Source: Lingula anatina (Eukaryota > Brachiopoda > Lingulata > Lingulida > Lingulidae). From it: a stretch of DNA of 64,000 nucleotides. A program made the translations under genes and the position numbers. Below, in pieces: positions 47,900 to 61,700 of the stretch. Position 1 is the stretch's first letter. Every line of letters begins with the position of its first letter. Under the pieces are notes generated by a model. It ran no database searches. It had not been told where the DNA came from and saw only the letters and a program-made list of their open reading frames with translations. Location: assembly GCF_001039355.2 (NCBI RefSeq), contig NW_019775664.1, positions 103,508 through 167,507 on the forward strand, in the 5' to 3' direction.

Positions 47900-50800
47900 G
47901 AGTTGGTAATTTAGAACGCCTCATTTTCTACAGGCGTATATTTGATGGTGCGATTGCGGCCATTTCGAGAATAACGGTCTACGTACATGAGGCGGTGAAA
48001 CCTACAATGTTTACAGTTACGAGTTAGGTGAGGTTAGTATTAATGTCAGTGTTCAGTGTTAGTGAAATAGAAAAGCCGCTATTGACATTGCTATCTTAAG
48101 GTATTGTACTTAACGTATACTAAACCATAGCTCAAACAACAGGCTCTGTATTTTACTATATATGTTGTGAAGGTTAGAAGTTATAGTGACACTGTAAACA
48201 GTGCTTTCGCGGATACAATGTACAGTAATTGTGACCCCGTTAAATAATGGGTTATGGTTTACCTAGCGTATCAAAGCGGTTAACCGTCATAACGCAAGGT
48301 TTGTGTGTATTACGCCTGTTCTACTTCACTTCACAAATTCACCCAAGCTAGTGTAGTGCAATCTGATTGTCACAAAAGAAATTACTGGTAATAATAATAT
48401 TGAGTTGACGTGGCTTTGTGTATGGTTTAGATAAAGCAGGATCAATAGTATGGACAATAATCAGATAAAGAGGCTTGTGGCATATCCAAGTCAGTCAAGT
48501 GTTAGGCATAAACCCCTCTATTTGCCCTTCAGGCAATAAACTGGACATGCTTGCAGTGATTACAATAACAAATATTACTTGCCATTTTGCCAATTAAACA
48601 TGTTAGTTTAGTTCTTAAAACTGTGAATTTGACCTGGAGTTTGGCTGTACATAGCAGTTTCTGCCCTCACTTCTGTTACTTATCTATTAGATAAAATGCT
48701 AATTCATTTGGTTTAACCCATATAATTGTTTTATTGTTGACTTTATTGGTTTGACTCCTTTCATTGTTTGACTATTGATTCAATTAGTTTTCTTCCCATC
48801 ATTTATTATATTGCTATTTAATTGGTTTGCCTCCCATCATTAATTTTATTGTTAATTAAATTTGAATGCTTTTTAACATTCTTTTATTGTTTATATAATT
48901 TGAATACCTTCCCTCAATGTTTTTTGATTACCTGAAGATGTAAAACGCCTATTTAGTCAGTTATGGCTATGACAGCAGGAAGACACGTTGCTCATTTTAA
49001 AACTAGCTGAATAGTTTTCGTTTATTGCCTTGATCTCTACACCATAGGGGGCCAATTAATGATCCGAAATGCTCTGTTACGTCAGAGATTTTGATCGGTA
49101 CTTTCATCTCTTTTGAATGCCAACTTCACCTTAACCATTCTTTGAAAAAATGTATACAAATGCACTTTCCAGATCATTTAATTTTTTTTTTTTTGAGGTC
49201 TTGACAGAAATTTTTTGTCATTTTCTATAATGGGTCTCCATGCTAGAACTCCAACCACATTTTTAAAAAACCCTAAATTATTGTTTAACTATTTTAAGCA
49301 GAATATAACTTTAAGTCATATTATGGTTGTCAATCTTAAGAAATAGCTGCATTTTATACAAAGATTTTCCTGTATATGTTGAATTCAAGTTTGTAAAACT
49401 GTCATGTAAATGAATGTTGGAATGTTATTTTTGCCTCCCCCCACGTTCCCCTATCTCTCATTATTTCATTTGTTTTTTCTTATTTATTAAATGGACTGGG
49501 TCATCTAAATCAGATGTGATAGCCATATAAAATAAGTTAATGGGAATTTTGTTGTTGCTTTACAGCTTTCCATTCCTTCCAGACATAGTGTGCCTATATA
49601 TGTCTCCACTCGTGTACACTGAGTTTGCCAACTGGCCGAATAGTTCAATAAAAAAGCAACATAGAGACAACTTGATTAGGCTGAAATGATCTAACAGTTT
49701 GAATAATTCATTGAATTACTGATATAGGCTAGGCAAATAAAAGCCCTGATTGAACACTGTATTTTTAGAAGGAATAAAAGTAAAGCCAGTGTTCACACTG
49801 ATAGCTTTTTAAAGTCAGTTGTAAGGGGAAATTGGCTTCAAAAACAGTTCTTGTGTAGTATTAGGTGTTACATTTCAGAAGTAAGGATGATGCCTGGTAA
49901 GCAGCAAAAGATTGCAGAAGATCTAAGGAAAAAATCCTTAAATGATTTTTTCTGCCTCACATCCCAAAGACTGTCACTCAGTTATTTATGATGAAAAGAA
50001 AACATAGATTGTGGATGGCGGGGTTTCATAAAAACAGCATATGAAATCTACACATGTCAGTTGCCATCGACAAAAAGGCCATCTTTCAGGTAACAGTAAA
50101 TGTTTTGACTTCCTGCCCAGGGTGGAAGGGCTGGCGTGCTAGCTGCTTCATATATGCAGTAGCTGTCAGCTGTAAACATAAACCATCTGCTCCTGAAGGA
50201 AAGCCAAACTGGCTTCTTATTAATATCTTCCAGGGGTTTTTCTCAAGATATTCACTGTACCTACAAAAATTAGAAGTAGATTGAAATAGAGATCTTAATA
50301 AAGGGACCCACTGTGAATAAATCAATCTGTGGTGTACTAATGGCTAAGAAAATTATTATGATTCCATATACTTTTGCTTTTTTTTCATTATTTTTTTAGT
50401 CTATTCCCCCTTTTAAACTCATTTGTTCATTATTAGATACGTCTTTGTTTTGTGTTCATTTGTGGCATTAAATCAGCAATAGGTTATATAAGGCATCTGC
50501 ATTGACTTCAATATTCTTACCTTGTTAAAACTTAAAATGTGATAGAAACTCTGTGGCAGAAAGATAGAGACTGTGGGCAAGCATATGACCTTAAAAGGAA
50601 TGCAGGGTTTGGAAGCGGGGTCAGTATTGAGCATTCAGAAGGTTTTTCATAATGATCTCCTAATTTATTGGCATGATGGGCCATTAAAAACAGATAAATA
50701 TTGATGTAGTTGGTTATGCCAGGAGTCTGCAGGCTCTGTACTTTATATTGGCAGCAGATGAAGGGACTGGGTGCTGTAATATTCAAGAAGGTTGCCATAG

Positions 50801-52720
50801 ATTAAACAGACTGCTCCTGGGTGAATGTTAATCAGATTTTTGAGGCCACATTTGGAGCCATAAGGTGTAAGGAATGCATGCTGGACATATAGCTTATCCA
50901 TGTAAATGTAGGCATGTTTAACCTCCAGTAAGCTTTGTTTTTTAAATTAGATACCGATAAAACCCAGGATACATGAGTCAATTTGACGTGTATAAACAGT
51001 GTACAAGTGTATGTCTTAAAATTGAGATTATGTTTTGGCAGATAATGTTTAGGGGAAAGGGGTCATCCCCCTTCTAGGTAAGGGTATGTGGTGAGTGTTG
51101 AAATGGCTACCACATTTTTCTGCATTCTGAAGAATAATGTAAATCACCTGCAGGACTTTTCAGTAAAATTGGAATATTTTCCTAGCTGAATTTCATTTTA
51201 TTCAGTCCAGTGCATGTATTGATTAAAAAAATACGTGATCTGGGAGATAAAACCCGTGATCTGAAGATTCATTCATCAGTTTTTGAGATCAGTTGACAAA
51301 TTGAGAAGTATCCACATAATACAGAGACTTTTTTATAGATCTGTAAAACTTAAAATTCATCTCAATGTTTATCCTTTCTAGCCATTTTTTTTTTCTGCTC
51401 ATAAGTCACTTTGCAGTGACATTAAGCCACTGTTGACATTATTTTAATAGCAAATACAAATGTCTGCTACTAAATGTGGGTTATAAATTTATGGCATACA
51501 GCTACACCCAAGTTGATGTCTTATGGTTTTGAGTCCGCATGCTTCCTGAAGCAAGAAATAGCTTTTGGAAATGCTATCAGCCAGTTTCCGAATAATTTCA
51601 GTTATTTAATGGTTAGAGGTGTTTTGAACTTGGTGATTTTTTTAAAAAATTCAGTGTTTCTAAAGGCTTAAAGGCTCTTCTGTTGCATTCAGTGTGTACT
51701 TTCAATACTGGAGCTGGTAATCTGAGATGTGGATAATTTATTTCTTTTAAAAACAGACAACAACTAATTTACATAGGGTACTGGACGATTACCCATTATA
51801 ACAACAAATAAAAAATTAGCTCAGCTGGTTAAACGAGAAGTGGGTTATTTGTAATACAATATTCAAAATATTCAAAATGTGTGAAAAAATGAGGAATGTA
51901 AAGTCCTGCTATGTTCAGTAGTGTCAGAGTTAGTCCCCTGATTGAAAGTATGAGGAAGTCATTTACTAAAAACTGTTGGAATTATCTCTTGTATCTACAG
52001 CCTAGTAAATCTATATGAAGTCATATGTTGTTAAAGGATTGATAATTATCTGACAGGGAAGTTAAACCAAACACTTTGTAGAATAATTGATGTCAGTCCA
52101 TATTATACTCCTTCCTTCTTGTAGGCTCACACATCTAGTATGCAGATTTTTTGTACCAAATCCTGAAAATGATTAAAGGTGGTTGAAGAAAAGAAAAATA
52201 ATTTTGAAAAAGAAATTACCGGTTTGTCACTGTAGATGTTTTAAGCTTTAATTACAAGGTCATTATTCATAATAGAATAAGTCCAGCAGTGGATACTCGT
52301 AGCTGCTACAACATATTAACCTGATGGAAAATATAATTTATCCTTGTCATTTAGAAATAATGCATGCATTGTATTTTGTTTTTTGCTTAGTGTCATATCA
52401 GATTGTTTTATCCTGCTAGAGTTGTAGAGAGGTCGAGTAATAGGTTAGGTAAATAGATAAATTGAGACAATTTATATGATTATTTTAATGTTTGATGCCT
52501 CCAAAATGAAGTACCTAGTGCTTTACAGTTTACTAGCTGTTGACCCAGTTGATGTTCTTTTGGCTTGTCTAATTCTTTTTTTTTTTTTTTTTTTTGTGAT
52601 TGAAGTAAAAGTGTGCTTGAACATTCAGGATCAACAGACTGCAAGTGTTATTATTTTGCCTAATATATTGCTTTTTGGTGATTTTTCCCATGATTTTATT
52701 GTTTGCAGCTTTGTATTTAG
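47900..52720 (+). other. probable first intron of the SORBS-like gene
   Basis: About 4.8 kb with only chance frames (up to 88 codons), T-rich runs near 49177-49192 and 52578-52596, and no recognisable element. It is an intron only if the upstream exon call is right. Confidence 0.35.
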
Positions 52721-52779
52721 GTGCTGAGAGTCAGTCAGGACGTTGGGGCAGCACTCCTTTTACGAACCAGTGAGCAGTG

Positions 52780-55700
52780 ATGGCCACCAGCAATGCCTCC
52801 ACCGCTCCTGCAGGAATTTCTACTTTCAGTGTCTGGTCACCTCATGGTTAGTGTGCATGCTTCTGCTACTGCATGACCCCCCAGCCTAGCAATCCTTCTC
52901 GCCACCTCTGCCAGCAGAAGAGACAATATAGATAACTGTTATCATATTTGTATATATATACACATACTGTGTGTTTATTTTAACTCCTTCAGTATCTGTC
53001 TGTGTCAGCACCTATTTTGATCCCAGCTTCATGTTCCTGGGTTGGCTTTTCTACAAATTTTGGTTGCTTTATAGTAAGAGTAGAACCCCAGCCACCCACA
53101 CCCAACTTCCTACCATAAAACCAGCACTAGCAGTGAGAAGCAGCTTAGTTTTACAATGAACAAGAAATTATATATATTATGCTTGGCTATCCAACTCTTG
53201 AAAAATATTGTATAATTGAAAAATATTTCACATTTGCTAATATTAAATATGAACTGTTTACACAAAATTACTGCATGCCTGTGTCCAAAATGAGCATGCA
53301 TTGTAAATGTAGTTGTTTGAATTTTACTAACCTTTACTAACTTCATGAAACATTAGTGTATATTAGCATGTTATACACAAAGATAGAAATGAAAAAAATG
53401 TATTTTCCAATGATTTTTATTCTATGGTTTCAACCTTTTCAGGAACCATTCAAAAAGTTTACAAACCAGTGGCATTTTCAGCAACAGTGCCAACATTTCC
53501 TCCACAGACAAGTACCAAACCAAGTCCACAAAAAAGTATTTCACCCTCTACTACAGATTCTGCTCTGACTGGTAAGTTACCCACCCTTGCTCTTTTGTAA
53601 TTTACCATTAACAGAACAGTTGTAGTTAAAAATGAAATGAATATGATTAATATGTGATGACTGGGATATTCCTTCCTTGGATTTCCAATTTATAAGTAGA
53701 CAATTGGGGAAAGTGAATTTGCTTTATAAATTCTTTTATTTCAGTAAAGCCAAGATAATATTTTTACTCATTGACAGAGAAAAAGATCACCAGAATTTCC
53801 TGTAGATAAATTAACACAATTTGCCAGTCTCTGCAACAAAACTACTTTATTTCCAATCAGCAGGGGTGTGGTATCCGGGGAAACCAGTCCCCACTTTGGA
53901 GTCAGAACAGAAGGAGCTGTCAGAGAAACAAAAGGAAGACCAATCCCTCAGAGACGTCCCAGTGTGCTGGTCCCCCAGTGGAGCAAAGCACGCTAAAGCC
54001 TTCAGACCAGTCAAGCTGGACACCAGCACTAGGACACTTAGCAATGTGGGTCCGATGTATTTGTGGTTCAGAATTTTCACTTTATATGTGGACTGTAGAC
54101 TTAAGATTGTATTTAAATGCCTCTGCCAGTGTATGTGGCTTAGATCCAGTGTCTCTTCTTACAAAAATTGATAAATGTGATATTTTTATCCAATTTGCTA
54201 TTGATTTCCCAAAATGATTTGGACAAAATATTTTAGTGTTTAAATCTTCAGATAAATGCTCATATACCATAACTATTAGTCTATGGTGGTCACTAGATAC
54301 CTCTGAATATGTTAAGTGATATAGTAAGGTTAAGTTCAACTGTAAGCTATATCCCTTTGAATGGCATTCTAATATTATTGTCTGTTTATTTTCAGGGTTC
54401 TGTCTCCTCCCCAGATGGTATCACTTCCAGCTCGGCCACAATCAAGCCATCTGCCATAATGAATGATACTGTTACTATGCATAAACAGCCAGGATCAACT
54501 GCATTACATCTACCCAGGACATATAATCCAACAGTTACATTGCTTCAGAAAAGTAGAGGTAATCCTGAGTTCAATAGGTAGTGCTCTGGTATCACTTTAA
54601 TTAAATGCAATTTATTTTAGTTGTAATGTGTTTGACTAATATAAAGTAACAGGTTTGTTGATTAATGTTTATTTGAGTATTATAGTGTTTTATGATTGGA
54701 TAATAGTGAGGCAAATGTGAGATTTATAGTATCGCTAACCAGCAAAACTTGAATCATCGCAGAATAATTTGTTCTATTTTCTATTTTGTTGTCACTTTGC
54801 TGCATACTTTGGGCTATTTTTAATTCATCTTTTATTTGTTATTTGAATTGGACAGTCTTAGATAAGTTTTAGAATGTTTTGGCCAAACATGCTCTTTTAG
54901 GTCCTGTTCAAATCAGAAAAACATTTGATAAAGAACAGATTAAGGTGAACAGATTGGTATTTGAATATTTATGGCTCTGGGGAGAAAAAGGGGTCTGGTC
55001 ATCATGTGTTGTTGGCGAGTCTATTTTTTGATCAAAGTTGGATCTGAACTGAACATGACCTTTTACTTATGATCTTATGATCGTATTCTATAAAACTGAA
55101 TCTTGTACTTAAAACCAGGAGACCAAATACTGTAATAATGTATGTAAACTCTTTTGATTGTTGGTTAATATATATATATATATTAATGGTGCATGTACTT
55201 TGCCTGTTGTTTTGTGTACATTCTCTTCTTGGTACAATGACTTTATAGCATGAATATTTGAATGTGGTTTTTTGAAAGCTCACTAAGTTTTGATCTGATA
55301 TAGAATTTCCTGAAAGATATTGGATATTAAACTATGTAATAAAATTTGACTCAATCACAGCATTTCTGAGCCCCAATCTCATTGCACTGGCTTTGATTTA
55401 TATCTTCAACATATATCTCACGCAGTGCATAATAAAACACAGCTTTTAACTAATTGTCATTTTATTTATTCTTAAAATTTGGGATTTTCCTTTTAAAAAT
55501 TAGTGATTTTAACAAGGTTGTTCTGTTATATTCTTACAAACAGATTTTTGCTGTCTTGTGTACTTTTCTGTCCATTTAAAGTACTTTTGCTGGTGCTTTT
55601 AAAGAATTTTAAACTTCTGCCAATCAATAAAACTGTCTATGACTCTGTGGTACTATTGTCTGAAGTACTGACAGTGGGTAAGCCTACAGGCCTCTTCCTG

Positions 55701-58700
55701 TACTCCTCAGTCATCTTAATACAAATTTATTAAGCCAGGCAAAACAAGAATATTTTTTCACCAAAATGCTATAAGTGGGGAATCCCGGGATTTCTTTGAA
55801 TTAAGCCAACATAACATAAACTTTATGTAAGCTTGTTAACACTTATTCATAGTTTGATCTCAGGTTAATTCAAGAGACTCATGAGAACTTTCTTTTGCTC
55901 AAAACTCTCAGAAAGTCTTCAGCAGTTTTCATTTTCTTTTTTTCAGTGGCTTATTCAGAGAATCAAATTGCTAGTGAATCATCTTTCTGTGTAAATTTGT
56001 ATTAAGTGAAAGTTTTACCACTTCAGTGAACATGAATTGCCTTTCCAATTCCCTTTGGAATTGTAAAGTGGAAAAATCCATAGTTGGTTGTACTTTATCC
56101 TGAATCATTTTGTAAAATGACACCAGGCTTAATTGGGCTATTAGTAGAGTGTAATAAGAGATTTTCCCTTCTAACGAAAGACGCATAAGCCATGAACCTG
56201 ATCTCTCAGATCTGTATTGAAAGACCAAATAGGAGAGAGAAGGCTGTGATATTGGCTTTAGATATCAAGTTGTCATAGTACTTTTGTAGCATTCCAATAT
56301 TTCTGCACTTTAAGAAAAGCTGACAATATTGTTTTTTTCACTGTAGCTCACCCAATGTTCCACGCTGTGTTGAGTTGCATGCACTATTTTTACAGATGGT
56401 AGCATTACATCTAGTCATGAATCCCCCACCACACCTACATCAGTTGAGACCAAGGGTAAGCTTCAAAGTGTGTTATTAGCTTTAAGCTTCCACTGCTTGC
56501 TGTGCTGAAAAATTCTTGACAGAATGAGGGGGCTTAGTGGGGAAAATGTTGTCTCATGGCTGCACACAAATTTTAAAATATCACCCCCCTTAATAACATG
56601 TGAGTTTGCAAACCAAACTCCAAAGGTGATTATTGAACAGTGTAAGGAAAGTATATCATGATGTTATGGCAAGGGATGAGTTTATAAATGAGGAATTTGC
56701 AGGCTTTTTTTGGGGGTGAACGATTGGCCTGGCATGAGATTTGATGAAAGTAAGATCCCATTAAACCAATCATTATCTATTTGAATTCATTGTATCCATG
56801 TATTTATGTGGCAATAGTTTTTTTTTTTAATATATAATTTAAAACAAATTTTTTTAAAATGTTCTCTTTTGAACATTCTTCTCAGTCCATACTTTACACA
56901 TTTTAAAATGCCTTTTCATATCCAGAAACTGATAATATCCCCAAAAAAGCTGTGTTTGTCCATGTCTTCTTTATCACTGTCACCATTGCCATCTCCCTCC
57001 AACACTTTTGTTCACCCTGTAAATGCCACCTGTATTTTTTATTTTCTCCGCATCTACTCAAAGTTTTGTTTTGTAGGTATTCAGGTGAAGTTTCAGGGGA
57101 TAAAGTCAGCCGAAGCAGTTTTTTTTTGTCTGTTATGTTCAACCACCCCACTACTGACAAACCATTTGTTTGTGTTTGAAATGGCTGGGATTTTTTTTTT
57201 TTTTTTTTGAAAGTTAAACATTGAAAGGCCATCTTCTTGTAAATTTCTGCAATTTACCCTTGATCATCATAGTATAAATTACATAAACTTGTAGCTCAGA
57301 ACAAACTTCAAAACAAACTTTGATGCACTGAAAAAAAGAGGTTGCCACCTATAAAGTTTACATACATTTACTTTTTAGATAGACCATCACTGGTGTTAAG
57401 GTAAAAAAAAAAAGAAGCTAAACTTTCAAAACAGATGTTTTTCATCTGTGTAAACATCTACATTACCTGTGAGTCTGTATCTTATTTTTTGTTTTACTCT
57501 TTTTTTTGTGGAGAATTGTTTATACATGTGGATCCGTTTGCCATTGTCTCCTGTTTGTCAATGTTTGCATATTGCAAATGATTTTGCATGCTAAGGTGTT
57601 TTAATTCTTCCCATTTTCTTTGTAGAATGTTCCATTTAGTCACAATCTTGCATGATGACAACATTTTCCCTAATTGTGATGTAGTTTGCTGTATGATTTA
57701 ACAATGTCTGAACAGATTATCAGAAATGTTCACATAGTCACTTGTACATAGTCACCTATAACGTAAGTCAATGTATAACATTGTACCACATTCCAGAGGG
57801 CCAGTTTCCCAAGGGGGCAGTGTATGTGGATGGAGAAAAACAGGCAGAAGATAATGCGAAACTTCAAGAGAGAAGCAAAGATCTGTCAGATGGGGGATCA
57901 ACCACTGTGATCAAGACCAATGCAGAGGAGGCGAGAGCAGTGAAGCCCATTTCACAAACCATCCCTGGAACTGTGAGTAGTTTGTCTTTTGACATTTGAT
58001 GCATCAAAATTTGTTGTATTTTTATTATTTTTTGTGTAATCATACATTGCCAATGCTTAATTAATATTTGTAATTAAAGCCACCAATTACAAACCAGTGT
58101 CTGTGTGGAATTATTACTATACATTTATATATCTTAAATGAGTGTTGTCAACTGTTTGGCTCCTGAATTATTTTTTTACATAACTGTCATTATATATTGA
58201 TATCTTATGTTATTTCTAATAGACTGGGGATGAAGAAAAAACACCTGATTGGCAAAAAGATGTTTTCAAGCCACTTAGTGTTGTTGTAAAACCTAAAGGT
58301 GAGAAATATTGCATATTCAGATTTATTCATTGAATCACTGATTTCACATTCTTTCTTCATCATAATGCACTTGTTGTGCATATTTCAAGGATACAGTATT
58401 CAAACTATAGCAATGATGTCTAATTTATAAACAGCAATAATGTTGTTTATTTCTTAGTCTTATTTTTATTTAAGCTTTAAAATTCTCTTTGCAAGTTACA
58501 CTTTTAATTCAGAAAATGTTTTAGTCTACCATTCTTCTTGTAGACAATCCAAATCGAATAACTTGAAAGTTTGTCAAAAGGAGTTTTGAAAATGCATGTG
58601 TCATGCCAAAATAGATACATCTGGTGATTAACAAAGATGAAAAGTAGGCAATTTTGTGTCTTTTATACATTTTTTTAAATTTCAAAATATCTTTAAGTAA

Positions 58701-61700
58701 TAAAAATGAATCCAGAAATGAACATAATGGGGTTGTATAAAATGATGGTTGGCTGAAGAATGATTTAAGTGTTTTGCTTGCCGAATACTCTTTTGCATAA
58801 ATAGCAGGTTACACATTAAAAAAATATCATCAAATTTATACCTTCCAAGTTGTCATATCTCTCAAATTTGTTTTGAACTTCAAATTTTAGTGTGACTTAT
58901 AACCAGAATATGCAATTCAAGACATACTTATTTTGGCAACTTACATAATTTGGCAAGACACATGTTCATGCATGTTCGTATTTTTATTCAAGACAGTTGA
59001 AGTTACACAGTCAACAGCATGATAAGGTCAAGCTTCTTGTGAACTCTACTCTGACAGCTGGTGACTCCATTAAATGATATTCATTACGCAGCTGAGACCA
59101 GGAAATGTTGGACTGTATTTTTCAGAAAAGCAGTACCACTCCACATCTTCACTAGAGCTGCAGGACAGTTCCTCACCAGGGAAGTCATTTACACAAAGCA
59201 AAAAGCATAATAGTTTGGAAAGGAACAAGAAAAGGTATTGGATGTAGTTTTTACTGAGAGTTATTATACTATGAAAGGATCGTGTTAGGCGTGTTTAAGA
59301 TATGTTTGGACTACAAGTTTGGTCTGAAAATTTTGATCATAGAAGTTTAATATGAAATATGAATTTACAATTTTTTATTCCTCGAGATGCCTTTTTGCAG
59401 ATGTACTACTTAATATATTTAGATATTAATCATAAAAAGTCTTTAAAAACTATTGAAAAATTAAGGCTAAGAAATTAGGGTTATATCAAAGCAGTGGATT
59501 TCATTTTCATCCAACATAACATCTGGGAAATTTTAGTCATTAAAGTAATACTATGAATACATCATTCCGTTTAAATGTAAATTTGGCCTTGGACATTCCT
59601 AGATGATTCATAACTTATCAGATCTATATTTTATAACTGTATTTTAGCAACATATTTTAAGAAATCTAAATATGCCAAATGTGATTTAAAGAAGTGAAAA
59701 AAGGTAGTATTGATTGTAAATTTTCTAGCCATTGCATATTTTATATACTGCGTAATGTTGCATGTGGAAATAACTAAATTGCCAAAGACATCTGTCACGC
59801 AGTAGTTTGGAACTGTGACGTCCTTGAAACATATGGTACAATCTATTAAACAGGGTGGGAAGCCATCATAGCTACAGCTGGGACGTCTAGCATATGACAG
59901 CTTTGGTAGTAGAAAGAATGAAGTATAGATTATTAATGAGTCTTATGAATATGATATTTAAGGTTATGAAAGAGATCCATAACAAGAGATGCGTGCAGAG
60001 TGTGTACCATTCAGAAGTCAAATGTCTTTTTCAGCTAATTGCGCCTAGTTTCAGAATTAATATAAAATTGATTAGATAGCCCATTATAGAAAATGCTTTT
60101 GTTTGGTTATGGAAATTATTCAGATGGGTTAATGGATCCACAAATTAGCATGCCTAGTCCTCAGTGCCATTTGAAAGTATCACTACCTTTTTACATTGAT
60201 GTGTAATGTAATGCTTAAGTTTACTACTGTGAGACCACATGGTTCCTAAGTCAGATTCCTAATATTTACTAATTTTGTGTCAGAGTTTTGATTCAGTTGC
60301 ACAAGAAAAAGGCGCATACATTTTACATTTTTTATTATATAAAATTAATGATTGTTTATGGAAACACTGTAGTAAACTTTTCATATTATGTGTGCACAGG
60401 ACATTGAGATATAGACCAGAATTTGATATTCCTTATTTTTGTGTTTTAATAGGATTTAAATTATACTTGATATTTGGGTTGTGTTTTTCTTCTTTTTGAC
60501 ATTTGGAACACATGATTGGTTTTAGAAAGTGAACTATGCGTCAGTGCTGTAGGTGTTCATATTTTTCTGCTTTACTGTACTGGAATTTTGAAATTGTTAG
60601 CAAAATTTCCAGTTATGGTATGCTGATACAGCTATATCATGCATTATACAGAAGAATATTGTGAATATTCATCTTTACAGTTCATGGTCTCCACCCAGTG
60701 CCCGTAATCGCATAGAAGTGTACAAAAACCAGCCAAGGAAAATTGAGGAGTATGAACCAGGGTTCTCCTCTATCGCATTCAGACAGGCGAAAGTAGTAAG
60801 TAAAAGAGGCAGCAATTCCGAGTTAGTTCTCAGTCAGTTGATGGGCTAGATATGAGTGCATTAAGATAAGCTGTCTGTAGCTTTCTTCAGAATGTATCTG
60901 CTTGAAACTCGATCCCTTTCCATAGCCAGAACTTGAATAGTGCTGATTGCAATTTTGTTGCATTGCCATATGAATTTTGGAGGTAGTGGAGCATGAAATA
61001 GTAATTGGAAAATTTATTTGAATATTATGTATTATTTGAAGCAATTGAAATCATGGAAAATTTGTGTCTGAAAAAAGAGGGCCCAAAGTATGTGATGCAA
61101 ATTGGTTGTTTAAGAAAAGTTTGTTTTTTTTTATTTTTAGAGTCCATATTTTTTCAACCCTCCACCAGACCTGCCTGGACAGTTCAGTTCCTAGTGAGTT
61201 TTTAAGCTTTATAATTCAACATTACATATTTACACAATAAGCATATATAGCAAGTTCATGTTTCATCATTCATGTTTATTCCAGAAAATGAGACAGAGGA
61301 ATATTTTTGTCTAAAAAGTTAACAAATAAATTTTGTTTACAAATTGATTGTAGATTTATATTGATTATTTGAAATCACCAAAATTTTTGTTTGACAGAGA
61401 CTTAAATGTGGTTTTGGGTATTTCCTTGTCTAGCACTTTGCCAGCCAGGATAAAGATTCCTTCAGACTCTGATGGCCCAGTGTCTGCTCACAGTAGCTCC
61501 AGCTCTCCCACCTCTGAGTCCAAAGAGCTCTACAAACAAATACAACAAGGAGGTGAAATACCACACTTTGGACTGAGAAAAACATTACCAGAAAAGACAT
61601 CAGGTACTGTTTTTTTAAGACATATCTTTGCATCTGTATTTACAACTCTTCTCATTTCCTTAAAAAAGAAAAATGTTTCACAAAAAATGTTATTTTTCAC

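Noticed and set aside
61369-61433. Earlier acceptor (ttgacag at about 61397) for SORBS-like exon 11
   Set aside because: It would add about 12 codons, but phase 2 from exon 10 is met by tgtctag at 61431-61433, giving YTLPARIKIP directly. The earlier site puts the downstream sequence out of the conserved frame.
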